DNA of 64,000 nucleotides from Lacticaseibacillus absianus (GTDB lineage: Bacteria; Bacillota; Bacilli; Lactobacillales; Lactobacillaceae): contig NZ_JABEKX010000001.1 of the NCBI RefSeq assembly GCF_013407595.1, positions 62,001 to 126,000 of the forward strand. The letters run 5' to 3'. The position numbers and the translations under genes were made by a program. A model generated the notes under the pieces. The model was given only the letters and a program-made list of their open reading frames with translations. It was not told where the DNA came from and made no database searches. Below, piece after piece: positions 29,549-38,366 of this stretch (positions are counted from its first letter, which is position 1; every line of letters begins with the position of its first letter).

Positions 29549-31456
29549 ATGCCAGAAGTGAAGGAATACGAGGCGGCGACCTACGATGTCGTCGTGGTCG
29601 GTGCCGGCCACGCCGGGTGCGAGGCGGCGCTGGCCGCCGCTCGGATGGGGCAAAAGACGTTGCTGATCACAATCAGCCTGGAGATGCTCGCGTTCATGCC
29701 GTGCAACCCGAGTGTCGGCGGCCCGGCTAAGGGGATCGTCGTGCGGGAGATCGACGCGCTGGGCGGCGAGATGGGCCGCAATATCGACAAGACCTATATC
29801 CAGATGCGGATGCTGAACACCGGCAAGGGCCCGGCGGTGCGCGCCTTGCGCGCACAAGCCGACAAGGCCGCCTACCACCGGTCGATGAAGCAGACGATCG
29901 AACGGCAGGCGAACCTAGATCTGCGGCAGGGACTGGTCGAGCACTTACTCGTCGACGCGGGGCAGTGCGTCGGCGTCGTCACTGCGACCGGCGCGCGCTA
30001 CCGTGCGACCAGCGTCGTGCTGACGGCGGGGACCTCCAGTCGCGGCAAGATCATCATCGGGGAGCTGATGTATTCCAGCGGGCCGAACAACAGCCTGCCG
30101 AGCATTCGGTTGTCTGAAGACTTAGAGCGCCAGGGCTTCAAGCTGCGCCGCTTCAAGACGGGGACACCGCCGCGCGTGCTCGGGCGCTCGATCGATTTTG
30201 CCAAGACCGAGGAACAGCCTGGCGACACCACGCCGAATCACTTCTCCTTCGAGACGCCGGACTCGGTCTACCTCAAGGACCAGCTGTCTTGCTGGATGAC
30301 ATACACGAATGCGGACACGCACGCCATCATCCGGGAACACCTTGACCGGGCGCCGATGTTCTCCAGTGTGATCAAGGGCGTCGGGCCCCGCTATTGCCCG
30401 TCGATCGAAGACAAGGTCGTTCGCTTCGCCGACAAGCCGCGCCACCAGCTGTTCCTCGAGCCCGAGGGTCGTGACACCGACGAGTATTACGTCGGGGACT
30501 TCTCCACGTCCATGCCCGAAGAGGTGCAGCTGAAGATGTTGCACTCAGTGGCCGGACTGGAGAACGCCGAGTTGATGCGGCCTGGATACGCAATCGAATA
30601 CGATGTCATCGAGCCGTGGCAGCTGACCGCCACGCTTGAGACCAAGGTGGTCGCGAACCTTTTCACCGCCGGTCAGATGAACGGGACCAGCGGTTACGAG
30701 GAAGCCGCGGGTCAGGGCTTGATCGCCGGGATCAACGCCGCCTTGCGCGCGCAAGGCAAGCCTGGCTTCACGCTTCAGCGCGCCGACGCGTACATTGGGG
30801 TGATGATCGATGACCTCGTGACCAAGGGCACCAACGAGCCGTACCGGCTGCTGACGAGCCGCGCCGAGTACCGCCTGATCTTGCGCCACGACAACGCCGA
30901 CCTGCGCTTGACCGACAAGGGGCGCGCACTGGGGCTGATCAGTGCGGCGCGCTATGCCGCGTTCGAGGCCAAACAGGCGGCGATCGACGCAGAAGTTGCC
31001 CGGCTGCAGGCCACGCGCCTGCGCCCCAAGGATGTCAACCCGTGGCTTGCCACGATCGGTGCGGCGCCACTCAAGGATGGTGTCTTGGCGAGCGACTTCC
31101 TGCGCCGACCGGAAGTTAGTTACGCGGACCTGATGCAGTTCGCCCCGGCCGAGACCCCAGTCGGGCGTTACGTCGCCGAAGAAGCTACGGTGCAGATCAA
31201 GTATGCGGGCTACATCGACAAGGAGCTGGCCCAGATCGCCAAGCTACACCGGCTAGAGGCCAAGAAGATCCCGGCGCACCTCGACTACGCGGCGATCAAC
31301 GGCCTGGCGACTGAAGCGCGTCAGAAGCTGACCAAGATCCAGCCCGAGACCATCGCGCAGGCCAGCCGTATTTCGGGGGTCAATCCCGCCGACATCGCGA
31401 TCCTGTCGGTGTATATCGAGCAGGGGCGGATCGCCAAGGTCGCTGCGAACGCGTAG
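29549..31456 (+). CDS. mnmG: tRNA uridine-5-carboxymethylaminomethyl synthesis enzyme MnmG
   Basis: The FAD-dependent partner of MnmE in U34 modification. It has 635 residues from the ATG at 29549, nine bases after AAAAGGAG; an upstream in-frame ATG at 29519 lacks a ribosome site. Visible are the FAD-binding [37 protein letters not shown] and the C-terminal helical domain. No good promoter was recognised in 29399-29548. Confidence 0.96.
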   Translation: MPEVKEYEAATYDVVVVGAGHAGCEAALAAARMGQKTLLITISLEMLAFMPCNPSVGGPAKGIVVREIDALGGEMGRNIDKTYIQMRMLNTGKGPAVRALRAQADKAAYHRSMKQTIERQANLDLRQGLVEHLLVDAGQCVGVVTATGARYRATSVVLTAGTSSRGKIIIGELMYSSGPNNSLPSIRLSEDLERQGFKLRRFKTGTPPRVLGRSIDFAKTEEQPGDTTPNHFSFETPDSVYLKDQLSCWMTYTNADTHAIIREHLDRAPMFSSVIKGVGPRYCPSIEDKVVRFADKPRHQLFLEPEGRDTDEYYVGDFSTSMPEEVQLKMLHSVAGLENAELMRPGYAIEYDVIEPWQLTATLETKVVANLFTAGQMNGTSGYEEAAGQGLIAGINAALRAQGKPGFTLQRADAYIGVMIDDLVTKGTNEPYRLLTSRAEYRLILRHDNADLRLTDKGRALGLISAARYAAFEAKQAAIDAEVARLQATRLRPKDVNPWLATIGAAPLKDGVLASDFLRRPEVSYADLMQFAPAETPVGRYVAEEATVQIKYAGYIDKELAQIAKLHRLEAKKIPAHLDYAAINGLATEARQKLTKIQPETIAQASRISGVNPADIAILSVYIEQGRIAKVAANA

Positions 31457-31477
31457 ACCGACCAGCCTGAACGTCAA

Positions 31478-31516
31478 AAAAAAGTATCATCTCAGCAGGC
31501 GAGATGATACTTTTTT
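31478..31516. terminator. Bidirectional terminator after mnmG
   Basis: AAAAAAGTATCATCTC (31478-31493) and GAGATGATACTTTTTT (31501-31516) form a perfect 16-base stem with A- and T-runs on both sides. It serves mnmG and the convergent gene whose stop lies inside it. Confidence 0.93.
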
Positions 31517-31882
31517 CGTGTCTGGGTGTGGACGGAGGAAAGCGGCGCCGACGAACGCGGCGGTGGCGGTCAGCGCCAGGACATAGATCGCGTTGGCGAT
31601 GGTGAAGAGGGCCCAGCAGATCGCGCAAGTGATGACCACCCCGATCGCAAGCGGGACAGCGATCTGTGGCAACGGCGGCCGCAAGACGGCCAGGGCTTCG
31701 ATCACGAGGAGTGTGATCAGAATGATCCCAGCGATCGTGACGACCTGCCAGTCGTGGTCCATATCGCGGAACCGCTGCCCGCCGAACGGGAGCGTCAAGT
31801 TGATCGCGAGCCATGCGGCTGCCAACGGCGCCAGGACCAAGGTGGTCAGGCGCAACCAGCCGCTCAAGGCGCGTGCGTGCAT
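31487..31882 (-). CDS. Small membrane protein of unknown function
   Basis: A 131-residue protein with four predicted membrane helices (about residues 10-30, 45-65, 72-90, 95-115). It starts MHARALSGWLRLTTLVLAPL after AAAGGAGG. The final codons run into the shared terminator stem. A TATACT -10 candidate lies upstream at about 31935-31940. No family recognised. The following 31883-32187 holds no gene; a GCCTCCG/CGGAGGC hairpin (32050-32073) lies there. Confidence 0.7.
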   Translation of the reverse strand: MHARALSGWLRLTTLVLAPLAAAWLAINLTLPFGGQRFRDMDHDWQVVTIAGIILITLLVIEALAVLRPPLPQIAVPLAIGVVITCAICWALFTIANAIYVLALTATAAFVGAAFLRPHPDTKKVSSRLLR

Positions 31883-32236
31883 CGGGCGTCCTCCTTTCCA
31901 GATCCGCGTGGACGGATCGGTGATTCTGCCCTCAGTATAGCGAGACAGCGACGAATTGCGGATAACGCCCGGCCAACTTTACATTTTTATAAACAAACAC
32001 CTTGAGGCCAAGCCATAACTAAAATAGGCCGACCCATACGCGAGGTCGATGCCTCCGTCCGGCGATGTCGGAGGCCACGGCGAGGCACTCTAACGCATGT
32101 CTGCCCGTCGCTCACTGCGGTCGAACGGGCCAAGCAAGCGTATCAGCATGGCCCCGTGTCACCCCTAAGGGCTATACTCCTACTTAGGTAGACAAGCAAA
32201 TAATTAAAGCTTGCCTTCCTGGGAAGGAGTTTTTTT

Positions 32237-32965
32237 ATGGGCCGGATAGGTTCAAGATACACGCCCGCAGAGAAACTGTTCTACATTGGTCTGGTTAATG
32301 AGGGCGGCTGGAGTTCACAGGCAGTGGAAAGGATACACGGTATCGATCACCACCAGGTCAACCAGTGGTTAAACCGTTACGCAGCTGATGGGATGGATGG
32401 TCTTAAGTCCAGGCATACTAACCAACAGTATTCTCGGGAGTTCAAGCTAGAAGTCGTGCAGAAGTACCTAGCCGGTAACACATCTTTTCGGCAGCTGGCT
32501 GTTGCCTACGGCATTCCGGGTAAAACCGTCATCGGTCAATGGGTATCCCTGTATACTAGTGGTAAATCACTACAAGCCACTGGGAGGGCCAAGCCAATGA
32601 AAGATGGACGCAAGACTACGCAGCTCGAACGTGTCGAGATCGCACAATGGACCATCGCCAACGAACACGACTACGTCGCCGCAACCCAGCAGTTCAACGT
32701 TTCGTATGGACAGGTCTATGCATGGGTCAAAAAGTTCAAGCAAGGTGGTGAGTCCGCCCTCGCAGACCGCCGCGGTAAGGCGAAGGAAGATAATGGTCAG
32801 CTCACTGAAGTAGAGCGTTTGAAGCTCGAGAACAAGCGACTACAGGCACGATTAACCCGTGTGTCAACGGAGGTCGCAGTGTTAAAAAAACTCCAAGAAC
32901 TGGAAAGAGGGAATGTCGATCAGACAGGCAATATCAGGCCATTCAGCAACTCGCGCAAGAAGTGA
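32237..32965 (+). CDS. IS3-family transposase OrfA (helix-turn-helix part)
   Basis: A 242-residue DNA-binding subunit with two helix-turn-helix repeats (about residues 10-60 and 65-110) and a third in 125-180, ending in a leucine-zipper-like coiled coil (ERLKLENKRLQARLTRVSTEVAVLKKLQELE). The ATG follows GAAGGAG. It overlaps OrfB by four bases. The heptamer A-AAA-AAA at 32884-32890 is in the correct frame for -1 slippage into OrfB. Confidence 0.9.
   Translation: MGRIGSRYTPAEKLFYIGLVNEGGWSSQAVERIHGIDHHQVNQWLNRYAADGMDGLKSRHTNQQYSREFKLEVVQKYLAGNTSFRQLAVAYGIPGKTVIGQWVSLYTSGKSLQATGRAKPMKDGRKTTQLERVEIAQWTIANEHDYVAATQQFNVSYGQVYAWVKKFKQGGESALADRRGKAKEDNGQLTEVERLKLENKRLQARLTRVSTEVAVLKKLQELERGNVDQTGNIRPFSNSRKK
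32884..32890 (+). promoter_or_regulatory. -1 programmed frameshift site in the IS
   Basis: A-AAA-AAA slippery heptamer in OrfA frame. After slippage the reading continues openly through the OrfB start (QYQAIQQLAQEV then the OrfB residues), giving an OrfAB transposase of about 534 residues. This is the standard IS3-family mechanism. Confidence 0.8.
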
Positions 32966-33840
32966 ATCCCGACTCCGGTCAGCTTTATGGCATCAGTGAG
33001 ACATGCCGGTTTCTGGGTATCTCGCGTGCAGCGTACTACAAGTGGACGCATCGTAAGGTGACGGTCCATGAACGGGAGAACCAGGCTATTCTGGCCTACA
33101 TCGTGACCCTTGAGGAAAAGCATCACTATGTCTTCGGGGTCAAACGGCTCGTGACGTATATCAATAAGGAAACACCCTATCACGTGAGTCACGGTCGTGT
33201 CCGCAGGCTCATGCGTCAGGGACGGATTCGAGCCTCTATCCGTGTAGCGAAGCACGATCGCAGAGCCGAGAGGAAGGAGTTCCTCCTAGCCAACAAGCTG
33301 TACACCGTCGATGCGGGGCATGCCTTCCACCCTAGCGCGGCCAACAAAGTCTGGGTGACCGACTGTTCCGAGCTCACTTACGGTCAAGATGGTAGACAGA
33401 AACTGCGGCTTAGTGCCGTGAAGGATCTCTATGATCACAGCGTGATCGCCTGGTGTGTGGCACCGAGCGAAACCGCGGCGCTTACCACCAAGACGATTAA
33501 GCTGGCCATCAAGAGCAACAATGGCATCAGGCCAGAAATTACGCATAGTGACCAAGGATCCGCGTACACCGGGCGCACCTACAACACGTGCTTAGCAGGT
33601 GAAGGAATTATCCACAGCATGTCGCGGCCGGGCACTCCTGGCGATAATAGCCCAATGGAGAGCCTGTGGAGCCATCTTAAGGTTGAGTGGTTCGCCTTTG
33701 AGCACTGCTTGTCCGAGCTTGAGATGATGAAGAGTATCGAAGCGGCAATCAACTGGTATAACTACGAACGCCGCCAAGAAACACTAAACGGCATGACCCC
33801 GATGGAATATCGGAATCATGCCGTAAGGAAAACTGCATAG
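32962..33840 (+). CDS. IS3-family transposase OrfB (DDE integrase domain)
   Basis: A 292-residue catalytic part with an rve integrase core. The acidic triad is visible in WVTDCSELTYG (first Asp), THSDQGSAYT (second Asp) and SPMESLWSHLKVEW (Glu). It starts with GTG at 32962 overlapping the OrfA stop; the functional enzyme is probably made by frameshifting from OrfA. No frame disruption seen. Confidence 0.92.
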   Translation: MNPDSGQLYGISETCRFLGISRAAYYKWTHRKVTVHERENQAILAYIVTLEEKHHYVFGVKRLVTYINKETPYHVSHGRVRRLMRQGRIRASIRVAKHDRRAERKEFLLANKLYTVDAGHAFHPSAANKVWVTDCSELTYGQDGRQKLRLSAVKDLYDHSVIAWCVAPSETAALTTKTIKLAIKSNNGIRPEITHSDQGSAYTGRTYNTCLAGEGIIHSMSRPGTPGDNSPMESLWSHLKVEWFAFEHCLSELEMMKSIEAAINWYNYERRQETLNGMTPMEYRNHAVRKTA

Positions 33841-33955
33841 GCACTTTAATTATTTGACCTGTCTACTTGACGCGGACCAGCGCCAAGTGTGCGGGGGTTC
33901 ACGGGGCCATGCTGATACGCTGTTAAAACCGCTTCATGGCTCAGCTTCGTTGCGG

Positions 33956-34129
33956 TCAGGGATGTGTGATCAAGCTGACGAGCAAGCCCACCAGTACCAG
34001 CGCCAGGGCGGCTTTGATCCCGGTGTTGCCTCGACTGGCTTGCTGCGTCCGCCATTCGCGCCAGATCAGCGCAAGCGTAGCGAGTAGCGCAACGATGACC
34101 ATGATCATTAACTTGGCGACAACAGACAT
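33956..34129 (-). CDS. 57-residue two-helix membrane protein
   Basis: A short gene starting MSVVAKLMIMVIVALLATLA, with a well-placed AGAGGAGG before the ATG at 34129. The peptide has an N-terminal membrane helix (about 4-23), a basic loop (WREWRTQQASRGN) and a second helix (about 38-54). The amphipathic codon pattern and ribosome site support a real gene. Function unknown. A longer overlapping frame in another phase (33846-34187) reads as low-complexity and is rejected. Confidence 0.6.
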   Translation of the reverse strand: MSVVAKLMIMVIVALLATLALIWREWRTQQASRGNTGIKAALALVLVGLLVSLITHP

Positions 34130-34202
34130 GGTGGGGCCTCCTCTGGGTGTGAGCGAGCGTCGACTTTCGTGCTTTACTGTACCGCACCCGCGGGCGTGAT
34201 GT

Positions 34203-34463
34203 CTAGACTTCGAGGTCGAAGAACGGGTTGATCTTCTTTTGTAGGTCGTGGATCTGCACGAGGTTGATGCTCGGGATCAACCGGTAGATGAAGCCGGCGA
34301 AGGTGTCGCGGTGGAACTTGTAGTCCATGCGCGCCATGCGGTGGCGGCGATCGGCGTCTGTGATCTCCCAGACTTCAAGGTTATAGGCGGCATCAGGAAT
34401 CAATGAGATGTATTTGGTGTCGTCGAGCCAGACGACGGGTTGAAGCAGTGAACGTTCGAGCAT
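34203..34463 (-). CDS. Small hypothetical protein
   Basis: 86 residues from the ATG at 34463, seven bases after GGAGG; upstream in-frame starts lack ribosome sites. It starts MLERSLLQPVVWLDDTKYIS and ends in NPFFDLEV, without membrane helices. No family recognised. It lies upstream of the small membrane gene on the same strand, possibly co-transcribed. 34464-34712 contains no gene. Confidence 0.6.
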   Translation of the reverse strand: MLERSLLQPVVWLDDTKYISLIPDAAYNLEVWEITDADRRHRMARMDYKFHRDTFAGFIYRLIPSINLVQIHDLQKKINPFFDLEV

Positions 34464-34712
34464 AATGAGTCCTCCAATACCAGTCCTGATAAGCTGCGCC
34501 CGGGGGGTGTGCAGATCATCGTGTGAATCCAATTATAGCAGATTTTTGGGTTGAAAAAGTGGCCGGCACAGGGCCAAAAGTTTGTGAAACTTGATTCACA
34601 AGTGTCGAGGCGGGTGTGGCTCTAAGGAGGAACGTGTCAAGCCCCAGTTTTGCTGAGCGCCTGTGGAAAAGCAACCGGAGGCCGCTGGCCGTGCCGCTTA
34701 CTCGCGGGAAAT

Positions 34713-34749
34713 AAAAAAATTTCTGCGCGCGCCAACGCACAGAAATTTT
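34713..34749 (-). terminator. Terminator of the CPBP gene
   Basis: On the minus strand AAAATTTCTG pairs with CAGAAATTTT (34740-34749 and 34716-34725), and the 3' arm runs into seven T's. Confidence 0.8.
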
Positions 34750-34801
34750 CACAAGTAAGTCCGAACGTTCGTTCTGCTTAAACGGCGGATAGATGGCCCG
34801 A

Positions 34802-35482
34802 TTAGCGCCAAAAACCGACCAATGCTGGGAGAAAATTGATGATCATATGCAGTGCGATCGAGTAGCGCAGGTCGCGCTGACGGCGGTAGGTGTAGGCGAG
34901 TAGCACGCCCATCCCGGCATAGGTCAGCAGGTAGACGGATATGTGCGGCTCGTGTAGCAGGCCGAAGCATAAGCCGGAGGTGAGGACCGCCAAGGCGTTG
35001 GCGGCTGGCGTGTCTCGGCGCCAAAACAGGGTCATGAAGAGGCCTCGGAAGACCAGCTCCTCGACGACTGGGGCGACCAGGCCGGCCATCACCAGCACTG
35101 TCCACGGCCAAGCACGCTGTAACAGGAGCACCTCCTGCTGGTTCTGAGGCGTGCCGAAGCGGCTCAAGGCCACGTTGAGCACGAGCACCAGCACGTACAT
35201 CGACAGCACGAAGAAGACCCCCGAGGCGTCGAGTGGGGTGCGCCTGATCCCCAGCGGGTCCGCCCGCCGCAACCGCCGGCGGTAGATCCACCACAGGCCT
35301 GCGGCGGTCAGGGTACCGGCGACTAGGGTGGCCCCGGCGAGTAACAGGTCGTAGGCCGCGCCGGTCTTAGGGGTCAGGTGGAGCAGGCGGATGAGCACGA
35401 GCATTGGGACCTGGTAGAGGTAGACGGCCATGGTGAGTAGCGCGAACAGCGCAACGCGACCGATGAAGCGTAAGGTGGACAT
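34802..35482 (-). CDS. CPBP-family intramembrane metalloprotease
   Basis: 226 residues with about six membrane helices. The Abi/CAAX-protease motifs are all present: EELVFRG (motif 1, about residue 142), FGLLHEP (motif 2) and HMIINFLP (motif 3). Family members are intramembrane glutamic-type or metal proteases, in lactobacilli often linked to bacteriocin self-immunity, but no bacteriocin gene is nearby. ATG follows TAGGAGG. Substrate unknown. Confidence 0.85.
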   Translation of the reverse strand: MSTLRFIGRVALFALLTMAVYLYQVPMLVLIRLLHLTPKTGAAYDLLLAGATLVAGTLTAAGLWWIYRRRLRRADPLGIRRTPLDASGVFFVLSMYVLVLVLNVALSRFGTPQNQQEVLLLQRAWPWTVLVMAGLVAPVVEELVFRGLFMTLFWRRDTPAANALAVLTSGLCFGLLHEPHISVYLLTYAGMGVLLAYTYRRQRDLRYSIALHMIINFLPALVGFWR

Positions 35483-35533
35483 GGGGACCTCCTAGCCACC
35501 GCAGCGTGCGGTGGGACAATTGCCCGGGAAATA

Positions 35534-36319
35534 TCAGATCAGGCCGAAGTGGCGTAGCGCGTTCGGGATCCCGGCGTGTTGGTAATCATCGGTCTGGTAG
35601 TCTGCCACGGCGGCGACTTGGGGCAAGGCATTGCCCATCGCGACGCCGACCGTGGCGCGTTCGAGCATCGGGATATCGTTGTTCCCGTCCCCGAAGGCAT
35701 ACGTCGGCACACCGGCGAATTCTGGCCGCGCGGCGAGGATCGCCATCCCCGTTCCCTTGCTGATGCTACGGTTCACGACGTCCAGGGCGTATGGCCCGTT
35801 GCGAAAGAAGGTCAGTTCGGGGAACGCGGCGCGGTACGTGTCACCGACGGCCTCACCGGCAGGGGTCCGCGGTGTGAACAGGAGCGTCATCGTGATGGCC
35901 TCTCGCGCTGCCAGGGTCGGGTCGACCGGCGGCTGCGCCTGGATCACGATGCCGTAGTTGGCTTCGGTATCCGCGTTGTGCGCGGTCAATGCGACGTGTC
36001 GGTCGTTGTACAAGGCGACCGGCAGGTGATCGGCGTCGGCCTGGGCCAAGAAGCGGGCCAACTGGGGCTGGCCGATCGGACTCTGGTAGAGGTGCTGGCC
36101 GTGCAAGACGATGTCTGCGCCGTTCGCGCAGATCAGCGTGTCGATCCCGCTGGCGGCGCACAGGTCGACCAGTTCCCACTGGTTGCGCCCTGTGCAGATG
36201 ACTGGTAGGCAGTCGTTGGCTTGTAGCTGCTGGATCGCCGCTAGGTTCTCGGGCGGGATCTGCTTGGCGTCGTTCAGTAGGGTCAAGTCGAGGTCGAAGA
36301 ATACAAGGGCTTGGGTCAT
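35534..36319 (-). CDS. Cof-type HAD-superfamily hydrolase
   Basis: 261 residues from the ATG at 36319, preceded by GGAGG at a longer spacing of 11 bases; earlier in-frame starts have no ribosome site. Motif 1 is FFDLDLTLL, motif 2 a Thr in VICTGRN, and motif 4 GDGNNDIPML, with a C2B cap between. It probably dephosphorylates small sugar phosphates or flavin nucleotides; the exact substrate cannot be read from sequence. Confidence 0.88.
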   Translation of the reverse strand: MTQALVFFDLDLTLLNDAKQIPPENLAAIQQLQANDCLPVICTGRNQWELVDLCAASGIDTLICANGADIVLHGQHLYQSPIGQPQLARFLAQADADHLPVALYNDRHVALTAHNADTEANYGIVIQAQPPVDPTLAAREAITMTLLFTPRTPAGEAVGDTYRAAFPELTFFRNGPYALDVVNRSISKGTGMAILAARPEFAGVPTYAFGDGNNDIPMLERATVGVAMGNALPQVAAVADYQTDDYQHAGIPNALRHFGLI

Positions 36320-36393
36320 ATGGTGAATTGCCTCCATCTCAAGTGATGACTCCAGTGTACCACGCGCGTGACGGCGGCAAGGGGCGGATAAGC

Positions 36394-36425
36394 AAAAAAC
36401 CACTACCGCGTCTGCGGTAGTGGTT
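36394..36425 (-). terminator. nagB terminator
   Basis: AACCACTACCGC (36398-36409) pairs with GCGGTAGTGGTT (36414-36425); T-run on the minus strand (A's 36394-36399). Confidence 0.92.
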
Positions 36426-36442
36426 CGGGTGAACCCGGGACT

Positions 36443-37150
36443 TTACTTGCTCAGCTTGCTGGCCGCCGCTTCATCGATGATCAGGGTGACATTGGCGTGT
36501 TCCTGCAGGACGGACGCTGGGACATCTGGGGTCACAGGGCCCTCGATGGTCGCCTTGATCGCGTCAGCTTTGTCTTCGCCGTAAGCGAGAAGCAGGATCT
36601 GCTTGCCCTTCATGATCGAGCCGATCCCCATGGAGATGGCGTAGCGCGGCACATCTTCTTCCTTGTCGAAGAAGCGCTTGTTGGCTTCGATCGTGGACTC
36701 GGTCAGCTGGACCTTGTGGGTCAACCCCTTCAGGTCGGAGCCAGGTTCGTTGAAGCCGATGTGGCCGTTGCGACCGATCCCGAGGATCTGGATGTCGATC
36801 GGGTTCTCGGCGATGATCTGCTCGTAGTCCGCAGCCGCATCTTCGATGTTCGCCGCGTTCCCGTTCGGGACGTAGGAGTGGGCGAACGGCTTCTGGTTGA
36901 ACAGGTTGTCCTTCATGAACTGGTGGTAGCTCTGCGGGTTGTCTTCCGCGAGGCCCACGTATTCGTCCAGGTTGATCGATGTCATGTTGCTGAAGTCCAG
37001 GTCGCTGGCGATCATGGCTTGGTACAAGGTGATCGGGGTGCTCCCGGTCGCGAGGCCCAGGACCTTGGCGCCGTTGTCGATACCGGCTTTGATGAGCTCA
37101 AAAGCGGCTTGCCCGCCAGCAACTTTATCTTTGACGATTTTTACATCCAT
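36443..37150 (-). CDS. nagB: Glucosamine-6-phosphate deaminase
   Basis: Converts glucosamine-6-phosphate to fructose-6-phosphate and ammonium in the cytosol. 235 residues, the short Gram-positive NagB type without the allosteric C-terminal extension. Motifs [17 protein letters not shown] and [14 protein letters not shown] are visible. ATG follows GGAGGG. A NagR-like operator overlaps the promoter. It could receive amino sugars freed by the GAG locus downstream; nagA is not in the window. Confidence 0.95.
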   Translation of the reverse strand: MDVKIVKDKVAGGQAAFELIKAGIDNGAKVLGLATGSTPITLYQAMIASDLDFSNMTSINLDEYVGLAEDNPQSYHQFMKDNLFNQKPFAHSYVPNGNAANIEDAAADYEQIIAENPIDIQILGIGRNGHIGFNEPGSDLKGLTHKVQLTESTIEANKRFFDKEEDVPRYAISMGIGSIMKGKQILLLAYGEDKADAIKATIEGPVTPDVPASVLQEHANVTLIIDEAAASKLSK

Positions 37151-37167
37151 GTGAATACCCTCCTTGT

Positions 37168-37208
37168 TTGGTCTAGTCCAATATACAATGAAACCGGTCT
37201 TCTGTCAA
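37168..37208 (-). promoter_or_regulatory. nagB promoter with NagR (dre-like) operator
   Basis: Minus strand: -35 TTGACA (37203-37208), a 17-base spacer and -10 TATATT (37180-37185). TTGGTCTAGTCCAA (37168-37181) directly follows the -10. It is near-palindromic and matches the core of the GntR-family NagR/YvoA site TGGTCTAGACCA. This predicts induction by amino-sugar phosphates. Confidence 0.75.
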
Positions 37209-37283
37209 CAACGGTCTTTCGCCGTTGATCGGTCGGGCACACAGCGGCGCGAATCGGGCGATCGCGTCTTCTGGGCACCGACT

Positions 37284-38063
37284 TCAGGCCAGATAGAGAT
37301 TTCGCAGATCGGTCAGCTCGCCCGCAGATAACCCGAGCGCCTGCTTGGCGTAGCCGGACCAACCCCCGTATTCTCGGGCGATCAGGTCTTGGACGGCGAG
37401 GTAACACTGTGCCTCTGCCGCGTGGGCGTTCATGTCGTCGACTAGGGTGCTGTTGGGGCTGCGCAAAGCGGACTCGATCTGGGCGGTCGGTGCGGCGAAC
37501 ACCACATTCGTTAGCAGGTAATCTTCGCGGATCAGCGGCTCGGGCACTCCCAGTGCGCCTTCGAGCATCATCGCGGCCACGCCGGTACGGTCCTTACCAG
37601 CGGCGCAGTGGAACAGCACGGCCTGGTCAGGCTGATCGTTGGCGAGCAACAAGGCGAAGACCTGGGCGAAGGTCTGGTTGGCGCCGGTATCGGTGAACAT
37701 CCGAAGATAGGTCTCCGCCATCGGGTCGATCCGGTGGTCGACGAGCGCCATCAGGTGACGGACCACCTTATGGCCCAGGCTCGGTTGGTCGGCGAAGGGG
37801 TAGACGGGCAGGTGGTGGTACGTGACGCTGGGCGCTAGCACATCAGGTGCACCGGAGACCTCACTGGCGCTGCGTAGGTCGATATCGGTACGCCAGCCGT
37901 AGTCGGCCAGCGCTTGCGCGTCAGCCGGCGTCAGGAGCGCTAACGCTCCTGACCGCAAGGCCTTGCGGTAGTGGATGTGGCGTCCGTCCACGGTCGGGTA
38001 GCCGCCCAGCTCGCGTAGGTTGACGGCGTTGGGTAAATCGAGTAGGCGTTTAGGTTCTAGCAA
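37284..38063 (-). CDS. Tyrosine-protein phosphatase (DSP/lipid-phosphatase type)
   Basis: 259 residues from TTG at 38063, nine bases after AAAGGAGG, giving MLEPKRLLDLPNAVNLRELGGY. The P-loop HCAAGKDRTG holds the catalytic Cys and Arg. The NLRELGGY...RSGAL segment and C-terminal helical region fit the Y_phosphatase3 family. Substrate may be phosphotyrosine or phosphoinositide-like; not determinable. The frame continues 20 codons upstream but that part lies beyond the ribosome site. Confidence 0.88.
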   Translation of the reverse strand: MLEPKRLLDLPNAVNLRELGGYPTVDGRHIHYRKALRSGALALLTPADAQALADYGWRTDIDLRSASEVSGAPDVLAPSVTYHHLPVYPFADQPSLGHKVVRHLMALVDHRIDPMAETYLRMFTDTGANQTFAQVFALLLANDQPDQAVLFHCAAGKDRTGVAAMMLEGALGVPEPLIREDYLLTNVVFAAPTAQIESALRSPNSTLVDDMNAHAAEAQCYLAVQDLIAREYGGWSGYAKQALGLSAGELTDLRNLYLA

Positions 38064-38135
38064 GACAAACAACCTCCTTTGGGTACGGTTACAGTTTAAC
38101 GCAACCGGGGTGGGGAATGACATTGCCTGCCAAGT

Positions 38136-38252
38136 TTGATGGCAACGGGATCGCCGTTATCCTAACGCTGGTGGGACCTGTTACGGGTGCACGCACGATC
38201 GGATTTGTGCCGGTGCCTGGACAGTGGCACAAATCTGATCACCGTTTTTTTT
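38136..38252 (+). ncRNA. Candidate small RNA ending at an orphan terminator
   Basis: A strong plus-strand terminator (stem 38197-38240 with GGATTTGTGCC and GGCACAAATC arms, then eight T's) has no plus-strand gene in front of it, because the genes to the left read on the minus strand. A moderate promoter, TTGATG (38136-38141), 16-base spacer, TATCCT (38158-38163), would give an RNA of about 85 bases. It could instead merely block antisense transcription before prs. Speculative. Confidence 0.4.
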
Positions 38253-38330
38253 GAGCCGTGGCGATCGACGTCTACAGTCCATGGGCAGCCTGGGCGCGCG
38301 ACGTCCGTAGCCAATTTTGGCTAACTTGCG

Positions 38331-38336
38331 TATAAT
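38331..38336 (+). promoter_or_regulatory. prs -10 element
   Basis: Perfect TATAAT 31 bases before prs. The -35 at 17 bases (TAGCCA) is poor; TAGCCAATTTTGGCTA just upstream is a perfect palindrome that could bind a regulator. Confidence 0.55.
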
Positions 38337-38366
38337 GAAGGCAGACTAACAACAAAGGAGCTCATC

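Larger units (their letters stand above)
32188..33866 (+). mobile_element. IS3-family (IS150-like) insertion sequence
   Basis: About 1.68 kb. The imperfect ends GTAGACAAGCAAATAATTAA (from 32188) and, in reverse, GTAGACAGGTCAAATAATTA (to 33866) enclose two overlapping transposase frames. No short target duplication is evident (flanks TAG and TTG), so the exact boundaries may be off by a few bases or the copy may be rearranged. Both frames are intact with a slippery site, so it may be active. Confidence 0.85.
32137..33921. repeat. 22-bp perfect inverted repeat bracketing the IS element
   Basis: AGCGTATCAGCATGGCCCCG plus TG (32137-32158) is exactly complementary to 33900-33921. The arms lie 29 and 33 bases outside the IS ends. 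Either the IS inserted into the loop of a pre-existing 22-bp hairpin, or these arms mark a larger mobile unit. Neither arm is followed by a T-run. Confidence 0.8.

Noticed and set aside
32188-33866. Target-site duplication of the IS
   Set aside because: Flanking bases TAG and TTG do not match; no convincing direct repeat.
33846-34187. 113-codon minus-strand frame near the IS right end
   Set aside because: His/Arg/Gln-rich shadow of the 57-residue membrane gene in another phase.
34802-35482. CPBP protease as part of a bacteriocin immunity cluster
   Set aside because: No bacteriocin precursor, leader peptide or ABC exporter gene nearby.
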